From assembly GCF_037890675.1 (NCBI RefSeq), contig NZ_CP149574.1, forward strand, positions 1,674,001 to 1,738,000: 64,000 bases of DNA, given 5' to 3'. A program made the translations under genes and the position numbers. This stretch comes from Methylovirgula sp. 4M-Z18 (GTDB taxonomy: Bacteria; Pseudomonadota; Alphaproteobacteria; Rhizobiales; Beijerinckiaceae). Numbering within the stretch: position 1 is the first letter of the stretch; every line of letters starts with the position of its first letter. The notes below the pieces were generated by a model. The model was not told the origin of the DNA, made no database searches, and saw nothing but the letters and a program-made list of their open reading frames with translations. This document shows, one piece after another, positions 29,906-37,535 of this stretch.

Positions 29906-31495
29906 ATGCCCAAGGAACGCCTTTATCTGTACGACACAACCCTGCGCGACGGCGCGCAGACGACGGGTGTCGATTTCTCGCTCGCCGACAAGCGCCAGAT
30001 CGCGGCGCTGCTCGATGGGCTCGGGGTCGATTATGTCGAAGGCGGCTATCCGGGCGCCAATCCGCTCGACACGGAGTTTTTCGCGGCGAAGCCGAAAATG
30101 AAAGCGCGGTTCGCTGCCTTTGGCATGACGAAACGCGCCGGCCGCTCGGTGCAGAATGACCCTGGCGTCGTGGCACTTCTCGACGCGGATGCCGATGCGA
30201 TCTGTTACGTGGCGAAGAGCTGGGACTACCAGGTACGTGTGGCGCTCGGCTGCACGCTCGAAGAGAATCTCGACGGCATCACCGAATCGGTGCGCGCCGC
30301 AATCGCGCGAGGCCGTGAAGTGATGGTCGATTGCGAACATTTCTTCGACGGCTACAAGGCCAATCGCGATTACGCGCTCGCCTGCGTGCGCGCGGGGGTT
30401 GACGCTGGCGCGCAATGGGTTGTGCTGTGCGACACCAATGGCGGCACGCTGCCGCACGAGGTCGAGCGCATCGTCACGGACGTCAAGGCGCAGGTGCCGC
30501 AGGCCAATTTGGGCATTCATGCGCATAACGACACGGGCAATGCAGTCGCCAATTCGCTTTGCGCGGTGCGCGCCGGCGCGCGGCAGATCCAGGGGACACT
30601 GAACGGGCTTGGCGAGCGCTGCGGCAACGCCAATCTCGTGACCTTGATCCCGACCTTGTTGCTCAAAAGCGATTTTGCCGACCATTTCGACATCGGCGTG
30701 ACACATGAGACACTGACGACGCTCACCAAGGTTAGCCACACGCTCGACGAACTGCTCAACCGCGCGCCCAACCGGCATGAGCCTTATGTCGGCGCGTCGG
30801 CCTTCGCCACCAAGGCGGGTATTCACGCCTCCGCCGTGTTGAAGGATCCGCGCACTTACGAGCATGTGACGCCGGAATCGGTCGGCAACATGCGGCGCGT
30901 GCTCGTGTCCGACCAGGCCGGCAAATCGAATATCCTCGCCGAGCTCGAACGGCTCGGCGTCGCGGTGCGCAAGGACGATCCGCGCGTCACGCGTCTGCTC
31001 GATGCGGTGAAGGAGAAGGAAGCGCTTGGCTACGCGTATGAAGGCGCGGATGCGTCGTTCGAGTTGCTGGCGCGGCGCATCCTGGACGAAGTGCCGGATT
31101 TCTTCGAGGTCGAGCGCTTCAGCGTGAATGTCGAGCGTCGCCACAATGCGTTCGGCGAGTTGGTCAGCGTGTCGGAAGCGATCGTGAAGGTGAATATCGA
31201 CGGCACGGTGCTGATCTCGGCCGCGGAAGGCAATGGTCCGGTGAACGCGCTCGATCTCGCGTTGCGCAAGGATCTGGGCAAATACCAGAAATATATCGAT
31301 GACGCGGAACTCATCGATTTCCGCGTCCGCGTATTTCAGGGCGGCAGCGACGCGGTGACGCGCGTGCTGATCGAATTTGGCGATGCTGCCGGCAACCGCT
31401 GGTCGACGGTGGGCGTGTCGGCGAACATTATCGACGCGTCGTTCCAGGCGCTGACCGATTCGATCGTTTATAAATTGCTGAAGTCGCGCGCCTGA
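29906..31495 (+). CDS. cimA: citramalate synthase
   Basis: 529 aa. Condenses pyruvate and acetyl-CoA to (R)-citramalate, a threonine-independent route to 2-oxobutyrate and isoleucine. HMGL-like TIM barrel with YDTTLRDGAQTTGVDFS, metal-binding GIHAHNDTGNAVANS and GLGERCGNANL, and a C-terminal LeuA dimerisation/allosteric domain (from about residue 385). Family length of about 530 separates it from isopropylmalate synthase. GTG 29900 is an alternative start overlapping the upstream stop. Confidence 0.9.
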   Translation: MPKERLYLYDTTLRDGAQTTGVDFSLADKRQIAALLDGLGVDYVEGGYPGANPLDTEFFAAKPKMKARFAAFGMTKRAGRSVQNDPGVVALLDADADAICYVAKSWDYQVRVALGCTLEENLDGITESVRAAIARGREVMVDCEHFFDGYKANRDYALACVRAGVDAGAQWVVLCDTNGGTLPHEVERIVTDVKAQVPQANLGIHAHNDTGNAVANSLCAVRAGARQIQGTLNGLGERCGNANLVTLIPTLLLKSDFADHFDIGVTHETLTTLTKVSHTLDELLNRAPNRHEPYVGASAFATKAGIHASAVLKDPRTYEHVTPESVGNMRRVLVSDQAGKSNILAELERLGVAVRKDDPRVTRLLDAVKEKEALGYAYEGADASFELLARRILDEVPDFFEVERFSVNVERRHNAFGELVSVSEAIVKVNIDGTVLISAAEGNGPVNALDLALRKDLGKYQKYIDDAELIDFRVRVFQGGSDAVTRVLIEFGDAAGNRWSTVGVSANIIDASFQALTDSIVYKLLKSRA

Positions 31496-31527
31496 ATCTG
31501 TGCCGCGCTGTTACGAGCCACTGCGCC

Positions 31528-31673
31528 GTCATTGCGAGCGAAGCGAAGCAATCCATCCCAGCAGACGGAAATTTAACCACGGTCGGAGCCGCTGCGACGC
31601 GAAACGAACGGCAACAAACCACGCTTCAGTCGATTGACTGGGGGATGGATTGCTTCGCTTCGCTCGCAATGAC
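31528..31673. repeat. long inverted repeat with 32-bp perfect arms
   Basis: Arms at 31528-31559 and 31642-31673 are exact reverse complements (core ATTGCGAGCGAAGCGAAGCA), separated by 82 bases. It lies 32 bases after cimA and runs almost into the 3' end of the next gene. The arm sequence is a well-known dispersed repeat of Bradyrhizobium and relatives, whose spurious translation reads MDCFASLAMT. It may act as a transcript end for both converging genes. Confidence 0.8.
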
Positions 31674-31689
31674 GCTCCGAGATTCGTGG

Positions 31690-32184
31690 TCAATCCGTCA
31701 AGTTCAGCTTCTTGTCGGCGCAGATATCGACGCCGGAAGATTCCATCGTCGTGCCGTCGTCATAAGTGCCTTGCAGATCGACGACGCAAGCCTTTTTGCT
31801 GCCGACCGAGATATTTTTCGACGCGCCCGGCTTCAGCCCGCGAATGACGAGCGGCTTCGCCTTAGCGTCCGCAGTCGGTGTCGCGGTGAGTTCGGTCAGG
31901 CCGACGCTGCGGTTGTTGGTGATCGTGACGACGCCACCGCCTGCTGCCTTCTTCTTGACGACCCGCTTCTTGGGTTTGGCCGGCGTCGCGGCCGGCTCGG
32001 CGGCGGGCGCGGCTTGAGCGGCCGGCGCGGTGACTGCTGGTGCCGTGGGCGCGGGAGCCGGGGCAGGGGCCGCGGGCGCGGCGGGAGTCGAAGGAGGAAG
32101 CTGGAGGGTTTGCGCATAGGCCGGAGCCACCGCGGCGCAAAGCAGCGTCACGGCGAGAAGAGATGCAAACTTTTTAGACGACAT
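31690..32184 (-). CDS. secreted Ala/Pro-rich protein
   Basis: 164 aa. GGGAGG lies five bases before ATG 32184. Signal peptide SLLAVTLLCAAVAPAYAQ; a low-complexity Pro/Ala segment (about residues 30-70), then basic KPKKRVVKKKA and a small C-terminal domain with VTITNNRSVGLTELTAT and two cysteines (KKACVVD, GVDICADKK). Periplasmic or cell-wall associated; the function is unknown. It converges with cimA across the long inverted repeat. Confidence 0.75.
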   Translation of the reverse strand: MSSKKFASLLAVTLLCAAVAPAYAQTLQLPPSTPAAPAAPAPAPAPTAPAVTAPAAQAAPAAEPAATPAKPKKRVVKKKAAGGGVVTITNNRSVGLTELTATPTADAKAKPLVIRGLKPGASKNISVGSKKACVVDLQGTYDDGTTMESSGVDICADKKLNLTD

Positions 32185-32323
32185 AACGCCTCCCGATCTT
32201 CGATTGATCATATTGAAAAGACGGCCCGATCCGCCCCATGTCTACGCTTAGCGCGTATTGCGGCGATGTTAGGGCAGCGATGGCGAAATTCATAGGGGCG
32301 TGCTGTGTCCCTTCTCTCCGACG

Positions 32324-32345
32324 GAACTCGGGCTCATCCGAGTTC
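32324..32345. other. perfect 8-bp hairpin
   Basis: GAACTCGG and CCGAGTTC with a 6-base loop, one of three perfect stem-loops between the LOG gene and the Ala/Pro-rich protein gene. Confidence 0.55.
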
Positions 32346-32357
32346 AGCATCAGGACT

Positions 32358-32389
32358 GCACACAAACCGAGTATCCCCGGTTTGTGTGC
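32358..32389. other. perfect 12-bp hairpin
   Basis: GCACACAAACCG pairs with CGGTTTGTGTGC over an 8-base loop. The strongest stem in this intergenic region; no T-run follows on either strand. Confidence 0.6.
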
Positions 32390-32397
32390 GGGAAGAA

Positions 32398-32423
32398 GGA
32401 AGGCGCGGCGCCGATCGCCTTCC
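32398..32423 (-). terminator. hairpin abutting the LOG stop codon, candidate terminator
   Basis: GGAAGGCG and CGCCTTCC, 8 bp, 10-base loop, immediately after the LOG stop on the minus strand and followed by the pyrimidine-rich TTCTTCCC. No true U-run, so intrinsic termination is uncertain. Confidence 0.45.
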
Positions 32424-33023
32424 TCAAACGGGATGCGTCAGTTCTAGATGCGGCTTGTCCTTGAGCGCATTGCGCGCCGCGGCGGCCTCGATCATCGGAA
32501 TCGCGTCTTCGATCTTCTCCGACACCAGATACTTCACCTCAAAGCCGGAGCGGATGAAGCCTTCCTCGCGCATATGGGCGAGCAGGCCGAGGAGCGGTTT
32601 CCAGAAACCGCGCACGTCGGCGATCAGGACGGGCTTGTCGTGCTGATTGAGCTGGACCCAGGTGAGCTGCTCGACAAGCTCTTCCAAGGTGCCGATGCCG
32701 CCGGGCAGCGCGATGAACGCGTCGGCCCGCTCGAACATCATCATCTTGCGTGTGTGCATGTCCGGAACGATCACCAGCTCCTGCGCGCCTTCGATCATGT
32801 TTTCGCGGGTGCGCAGAAAGTCGGGAATGATGCCGATGACATGGCCGCCTTGGGCCAGGACGGTGCGGGCGACGGTGCCCATGAGGCCGAGATTACCGCC
32901 GCCGTAGACGAGGCCGATGCCTGCTGCCGCCATCATGCGGCCGAGCGTTTCCGCGGTCTTGACGAAGACCGGATCGTGCCCGCCCGACGAGCCGCAATAA
33001 ACGCAAATGTTTCGAATCGTCAT
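32424..33023 (-). CDS. LOG family protein (cytokinin riboside monophosphate phosphoribohydrolase-like)
   Basis: 199 aa Rossmann-fold LOG/TIGR00730 protein. ICVYCGSSGGHDPVF at the N-terminus, GLVYGGGNLGLMG, and the family motif ALPGGIGTLEELVEQLTWVQL with catalytic Arg/Glu. Known members release adenine-type bases from nucleoside monophosphates. ATG 33023 starts the conserved sequence; the frame extends upstream without support. Three hairpins follow. Confidence 0.9.
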   Translation of the reverse strand: MTIRNICVYCGSSGGHDPVFVKTAETLGRMMAAAGIGLVYGGGNLGLMGTVARTVLAQGGHVIGIIPDFLRTRENMIEGAQELVIVPDMHTRKMMMFERADAFIALPGGIGTLEELVEQLTWVQLNQHDKPVLIADVRGFWKPLLGLLAHMREEGFIRSGFEVKYLVSEKIEDAIPMIEAAAARNALKDKPHLELTHPV

Positions 33024-33119
33024 GATCTGTTTTCGCCTGTGCAATGTGGTGTGGTCAACCGTATAGATTATTGGCGTGCCGTGGATGATGGGGATACACT
33101 GCACCAAAGGGAGGGCAGA

Positions 33120-34337
33120 ATGAAGGCTTATCCGGCTCCGGTTTTATGGTCTGCGATCGCTGCGGTCGTGGTCACCGGAGGACTCGCGGCTATTGGCTGG
33201 CAAAACTATCAGGAGGCGAGCGTCCTGAAGTCGGCTGCGGTTGCAGCGTTGGAGCGAAAGGCCCAGTCCGCTGCGCCGGTACCGGCCGTCACGCCGGGCG
33301 AGACCGGGCCGCCTGCTCCCGTCGTTGCCGAGAAACTGCCTGGGGCGCAAACGAAACCGGCTGCGTCGCCCGCCGTTCCGGCCGCTCAAGCCGCATCGCC
33401 GGATCTGCCGCATTTCGACGTGGTGCGGGTTGAGCCCGACGGTTCGGCCGTGGTCGCCGGCCAGGCGCTTGCCGACACCGACGTCATCTTGTTGGACGGG
33501 CCCGACGAGGTCGATCGCGGCAAGGCCGACGACAATGGGCAATTCGCCTTCGTGCCGAAAAACCTCAGCCCCGGCGCTCACCTTCTGACCTTGCGGATGG
33601 TATCGAAAGACGCGAAGCCCGTCGATTCGAAACAGAATGTCACGGTCTCCGTACCGGAGCCGCAGAAGAAGGATGTGATCGTCGCGCTGGCGCAGCCCGG
33701 TGAGGCGACCAAGATCCTCTCCGATTCGCACAAACCCGTTGCCGGCAGCGACACGGTGGCGATCCGCTCCGTCGAGGCAGAGCAGAAGGGTAGCTTCTAT
33801 GCGTCGGGCAGCGCGCGCCCTGGCGCCAGAGTCTGGATCTATTTGAACGACACATTCGTCGCGGCGGTGACGGCGGGTTCCGACGGGCTCTGGTCGTTGA
33901 AGATCGGCCGCGGCGTGACGCCGGGGCGCTATGACGTGCGCGCCGATGCGGTGGCCGACGACGGCAAAGTCCTGTCGCGCGCGGGGGTGACTTTCCAGAT
34001 GGGGGAGGCCGGAGTCGCCACAACCGCTGCGCCGACACCTGGGGTGAACGCGGCGCCCGCCCATCCGGACGCAGCGACGCCGACCGCCGGCATTCCGCCT
34101 GCTTCGGCAACCGGGGCGGCTGCCACGCCGCCTGCCAATGTCGTGCTGCCCGAAATCTCGACCGCCGCGGTGAAGCGCGGCGATTCGCTGTGGCGGATCA
34201 GCCGGAAAGTCTATGGCGCGGGCCTGCGCTACACGCAGATCTACGAGGCCAATACCAACCAGATCCGCAATCCGAACCTGATTTTCCCGGGGCAAATTTT
34301 CGTTTTGCCGAAGGATGGGAAAGGGCAGGGGATTTGA
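33120..34337 (+). CDS. LysM domain envelope protein
   Basis: 405 aa. A short cytoplasmic N-terminus, one membrane segment or signal anchor (PVLWSAIAAVVVTGGLAAIGW), a Pro/Ala-rich linker, Ig-like repeats (about 95-290; DTDVILLDGPDEVDRGKADDNG and ARVWIYLNDTFVAAVTAGSDG), a second Pro/Ala linker, and a C-terminal LysM domain (RGDSLWRISRKVYGAG to IFPGQIFVLP) that binds peptidoglycan. GGGAGGG precedes ATG 33120. It diverges from the LOG gene. Probably tethered between inner membrane and cell wall. Confidence 0.85.
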   Translation: MKAYPAPVLWSAIAAVVVTGGLAAIGWQNYQEASVLKSAAVAALERKAQSAAPVPAVTPGETGPPAPVVAEKLPGAQTKPAASPAVPAAQAASPDLPHFDVVRVEPDGSAVVAGQALADTDVILLDGPDEVDRGKADDNGQFAFVPKNLSPGAHLLTLRMVSKDAKPVDSKQNVTVSVPEPQKKDVIVALAQPGEATKILSDSHKPVAGSDTVAIRSVEAEQKGSFYASGSARPGARVWIYLNDTFVAAVTAGSDGLWSLKIGRGVTPGRYDVRADAVADDGKVLSRAGVTFQMGEAGVATTAAPTPGVNAAPAHPDAATPTAGIPPASATGAAATPPANVVLPEISTAAVKRGDSLWRISRKVYGAGLRYTQIYEANTNQIRNPNLIFPGQIFVLPKDGKGQGI

Positions 34338-34487
34338 AGGGGGCGGCCTTCAAGGCCGTGACACACGACGCGGGATCCGACGGCCTGGGAGGTTGCGCTC
34401 GGGTCGGGATTTACTCCGGACTATGCTTTTCCGACCGAGGGCCTATATAGAACGCGTCTAAACTAGCCCGAATTGGCACATTCTTGC

Positions 34488-36356
34488 ATGTCCGATCCCG
34501 TATCCACGCCCAATAAGGCCAGCCGCGTTTCGTCCGAAGGGTCGCTGACCGCCATCATCCGCAACCTTTTGCCGTATATGTGGTCGAGCAGCAGACGCGA
34601 TCTGCAGATGATGGTGGTCGCGTCCCTCGGTCTGATGTTTCTGGGCAAGCTTGCCAACCAGGTCGTGCCCTTCGCCAACAAATGGGCCACCGATGCACTG
34701 ACCAGCGACGTCATTGCCACAGCGCTGTTTTGGGTTGTCTCGGGTTGGGCGCTCCGCATCTTGATGGCCGTTTTGACGCAAGCGCGCGACGCCGTGTTCG
34801 CGCCCGTCGCGATGCATGCAGTGCGCGCGCTGGCGGACGAAGTGTTCCAGCACCTGCACCGGCTGTCGCTGCGCTTTCACCTCGAACGCAAGACCGGCGG
34901 TCTGACCCGCATTATTGAGCGCGGCCGCAACGGAATCGAGACGATCGCCCGGATGACGATGCAGATGCTGATCTCGACGATTGTCGAGTTCCTCATGGCT
35001 GCGATTGTGCTTTTGGAAGTGTTCGATTGGCGTTACCTCACCGTCGTCGTCGTGATGATCATTGTCTACGTTACCTACACGACCATCGCGACGAACTGGC
35101 GCATCAAGATTCGCAAATCGATGAATGAAAGCGACTCGGATGCGAATACCAAGGCAATCGATTCGCTCTTGAATTTCGAGACGGTGAAATATTTTGGCGC
35201 CGAACAGCGCGAGGCGCAGCGCTACGATCATTCGATGGCGCGCTATGAAAAGCTGAGCGTGAAGACCTATCGCTCGCTCTCGGTGCTCAACACCGGGCAG
35301 GCGATTATTCTTGCGTCCGGTCTTGCTGCCATGCTGCTGCTGTTGATCATGAGTCCGGGCGACGCTAGGCCGAAGGCTGGCCAGTTCATGTTTATCGTGA
35401 CGATGATGGCGCAATTGGGTCAGCCGCTCAACTTCCTCGGCACGGTGTATCGCGAAATCAAGCAGGCCATGATCGATATCGAGATGATGTTCGACATGCT
35501 CGATAAGAATCCGGAAATACAGGATAAGCCCGGCGCGCAGGCCCTGCAGGTGCGCGAGGGCAATGTGCGGTTCGAGGATATTCACTTTTCTTACGATCCG
35601 ATGCGGCCCATTCTCAAAGGCGTTTCCTTCGAGATTCCGGCGGGCAAAACGGTTGCGATCGTTGGCCCCTCGGGCGCCGGCAAATCGACCTTGTCGCGCC
35701 TGCTGTTCCGCTTCTACGAGCCGCAGAAGGGCCACATTCTGATCGACGGCCAAGCGATCGACAACGTGCAGCAGGCGTCCTTGCGCGCCCATATCGGCAT
35801 GGTGCCGCAGGACACGGTGCTGTTCAACGACACGATCGGTTACAACATTCGTTACGGCCGCTGGGAAGCCTCTGAATCCGACATTCACGACGCAGCCCAG
35901 ATGGCGCAAATCGACCATTTCATCCGTGCGCTCCCCGAGGGCTATGATACGCAGGTGGGCGAGCGCGGCTTGAAGCTTTCGGGCGGCGAGAAGCAGCGCG
36001 TCGCGATCGCGCGTACGATTTTGAAGGGCCCGCCAATTCTGGTTTTGGACGAGGCGACCTCGGCGCTCGACACGTTCACCGAGCGCGAGATTCAATCGGC
36101 GCTCGACCGCGTTTCGAAAGGCCGCACGACGATGGTCATTGCGCATCGCCTGTCGACCGTGGTGAATGCAGACGAGATCATCGTGCTCGACCAAGGCATG
36201 ATTGCCGAGCGCGGCACCCACGACGAGTTGCTGGAGAAAGAAGGAATCTACGCGGCCCTGTGGAACCGCCAGCGCGAAGTGGACGAAGCGCAGGAGAAGA
36301 TCCGTCAGGCGGCGGAAGCCGAAGGCAAGAGCGTCCGCGTGGCACTTACCGCCTGA
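34488..36356 (+). CDS. ATM1-type ABC exporter (permease-ATPase)
   Basis: 622 aa half-transporter. Six membrane helices in the N-terminal half, with the ATM1/HMT1 signature RFHLERKTGGLTRIIERGR. The ATPase domain has Walker A GPSGAGKST (393-401), ABC signature LSGGEKQRVAIART and Walker B ILVLDEATSALD. Bacterial Atm1 proteins export glutathione-metal or persulfide species. gor and ggt elsewhere in the window fit a glutathione theme, though they are not adjacent. Confidence 0.92.
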   Translation: MSDPVSTPNKASRVSSEGSLTAIIRNLLPYMWSSSRRDLQMMVVASLGLMFLGKLANQVVPFANKWATDALTSDVIATALFWVVSGWALRILMAVLTQARDAVFAPVAMHAVRALADEVFQHLHRLSLRFHLERKTGGLTRIIERGRNGIETIARMTMQMLISTIVEFLMAAIVLLEVFDWRYLTVVVVMIIVYVTYTTIATNWRIKIRKSMNESDSDANTKAIDSLLNFETVKYFGAEQREAQRYDHSMARYEKLSVKTYRSLSVLNTGQAIILASGLAAMLLLLIMSPGDARPKAGQFMFIVTMMAQLGQPLNFLGTVYREIKQAMIDIEMMFDMLDKNPEIQDKPGAQALQVREGNVRFEDIHFSYDPMRPILKGVSFEIPAGKTVAIVGPSGAGKSTLSRLLFRFYEPQKGHILIDGQAIDNVQQASLRAHIGMVPQDTVLFNDTIGYNIRYGRWEASESDIHDAAQMAQIDHFIRALPEGYDTQVGERGLKLSGGEKQRVAIARTILKGPPILVLDEATSALDTFTEREIQSALDRVSKGRTTMVIAHRLSTVVNADEIIVLDQGMIAERGTHDELLEKEGIYAALWNRQREVDEAQEKIRQAAEAEGKSVRVALTA

Positions 36357-36438
36357 GAAGGCGCATTTGACGCGTCGCGGGGGCTTTCTATAGTGCCGCG
36401 TCGGCATTTGCGCCGACGACAGCCTGGATTCCGCCGAA

Positions 36439-37191
36439 TTGGAACGACGCGACACCCAACCGATTGCCGCTATCGGGGCGGTGAAAGCCACGGCAACCCA
36501 TGAATTGGTTGCCGAGCACATTCGGCGGGCGATTTTCCTCGGCCGGTTTCTGCCAGGCGACAAATTGCCGCCCGAACGCGATCTGGCGGCGCAGCTCGCC
36601 GTGTCGCGTACCACGTTGCGCGTAGCGATCCGGGTTCTCGAAGGCGAAAGCATCCTCGAGGTGAAACGCGGTGCGACCGGCGGGCTTGTCGTGCTGGGCT
36701 GGAGCGGCCTGAGCGCGGCAGAGGCTGCTGCCTATGTCGGGGCTCAGCGCGTGCTGATCGACAATATTTTCGAATATCGGTTGGCCAACGAATGCGCGGC
36801 CACTGCGCTTGCGGCCGAGCGGCGGTCGGAGGACGATCTCACCCATCTCGCCAGCGTGCTCGATGAAATGACGGCGATGTGCGCGACGCCCGAGAGCCGT
36901 TCCACTTTGGCAAATGTCGCACGGTTCCTGGCCTGCGACACGGATTTTCACCTCGCTATTGCCAGAGCCTCTGGCAATCCTTTTCTGGCTCGGGCAGTGG
37001 AGGAAGCGCGCGCATCGCTGCTGAAGCCAATCGGCAGGGTGTTCGCCCGTCTGGAGTCTTTCGTCAACGATTGGCATCCCGAGATTTTTGATGCCGTGCG
37101 CAAATCCGATCCAGTGGCGGCGGCGGCCTATATGAAGCGCCATATCGAGGATACCCGGGACGCCATGCTGGCCATTTTGCCGAGGTCGTAG
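36439..37191 (+). CDS. GntR/FadR-type transcriptional regulator with FCD domain
   Basis: 250 aa. Winged HTH (about residues 20-85): LVAEHIRRAIFLGRFLPGDKLPPERDLAAQLAVSRTTLR. C-terminal all-helical FCD ligand domain (about 100-245), with DFHLAIARASGNPFLARAVEE and a late HH-type pair (YMKRHIED). The start is TTG at 36439 with a weak ribosome-binding site; GTG 36481 is possible. It lies 345 bases upstream of ggt, whose leader contains an inverted repeat, so it may control ggt. Confidence 0.85.
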   Translation: MERRDTQPIAAIGAVKATATHELVAEHIRRAIFLGRFLPGDKLPPERDLAAQLAVSRTTLRVAIRVLEGESILEVKRGATGGLVVLGWSGLSAAEAAAYVGAQRVLIDNIFEYRLANECAATALAAERRSEDDLTHLASVLDEMTAMCATPESRSTLANVARFLACDTDFHLAIARASGNPFLARAVEEARASLLKPIGRVFARLESFVNDWHPEIFDAVRKSDPVAAAAYMKRHIEDTRDAMLAILPRS

Positions 37192-37277
37192 GCAGGGGCG
37201 GGAGATCGTGCCGATGACCACCCGCAGAGCCTTTCACTGGCCAGCAATTTTGCAAATCGCCTACCCAGATTGCGGCA

Positions 37278-37292
37278 TTGACGCTGGGTCAA
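37278..37292. promoter_or_regulatory. inverted repeat TTGAC-N5-GTCAA, candidate operator
   Basis: Perfect 5-bp inverted repeat between the GntR gene and ggt. TTGACG within it could also be a -35 element. Which it is cannot be decided by eye. Confidence 0.35.
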
Positions 37293-37363
37293 TGGTCTAA
37301 TTATTGTACCTTTCGGCCGAGTATCGGCCACAAAATACCAAGACGGGTTTTCCGGAGGATCCA

Positions 37364-37516
37364 ATGTCACGTGCCCCCAGGGCCTTTGCACTTACTCTTG
37401 CTTTCTCACCCACCTTCGCGTCGCTCATCCCCGTCTTCGCCGCTTCGGCAGCGCCGATTGAAAGCGAACACGGCAAGCGCGACGTCATCACACTGGTATT
37501 TTTGCAGGTCGAATAA
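37364..37516 (+). CDS. 50-aa secreted peptide or truncated ggt start
   Basis: GGAGG lies five bases before the ATG. 50 aa with a signal peptide (ALTLAFSPTFASLIPVFAASA) and a mature part starting APIESEHG, the kind of sequence that opens mature gamma-glutamyltransferases (normally continuing MVV), then 13 unrelated residues and a stop. It ends 19 bases before the intact ggt. It may be a remnant of a second ggt copy, or a genuine small secreted peptide. Confidence 0.4.
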   Translation: MSRAPRAFALTLAFSPTFASLIPVFAASAAPIESEHGKRDVITLVFLQVE

Positions 37517-37535
37517 GACAAACGGGGAGGACTAT

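Noticed and set aside
31428-31852. ORFs on both strands containing MDCFASLAMT
   Set aside because: Translation of the dispersed inverted repeat, not a protein gene.
34458-36653. 731-codon open frame on the minus strand
   Set aside because: Antisense to the ATM1-type ABC exporter; it reads as Arg/His/Asp-rich low-complexity shadow sequence with no domain, and the plus strand has clear Walker motifs.
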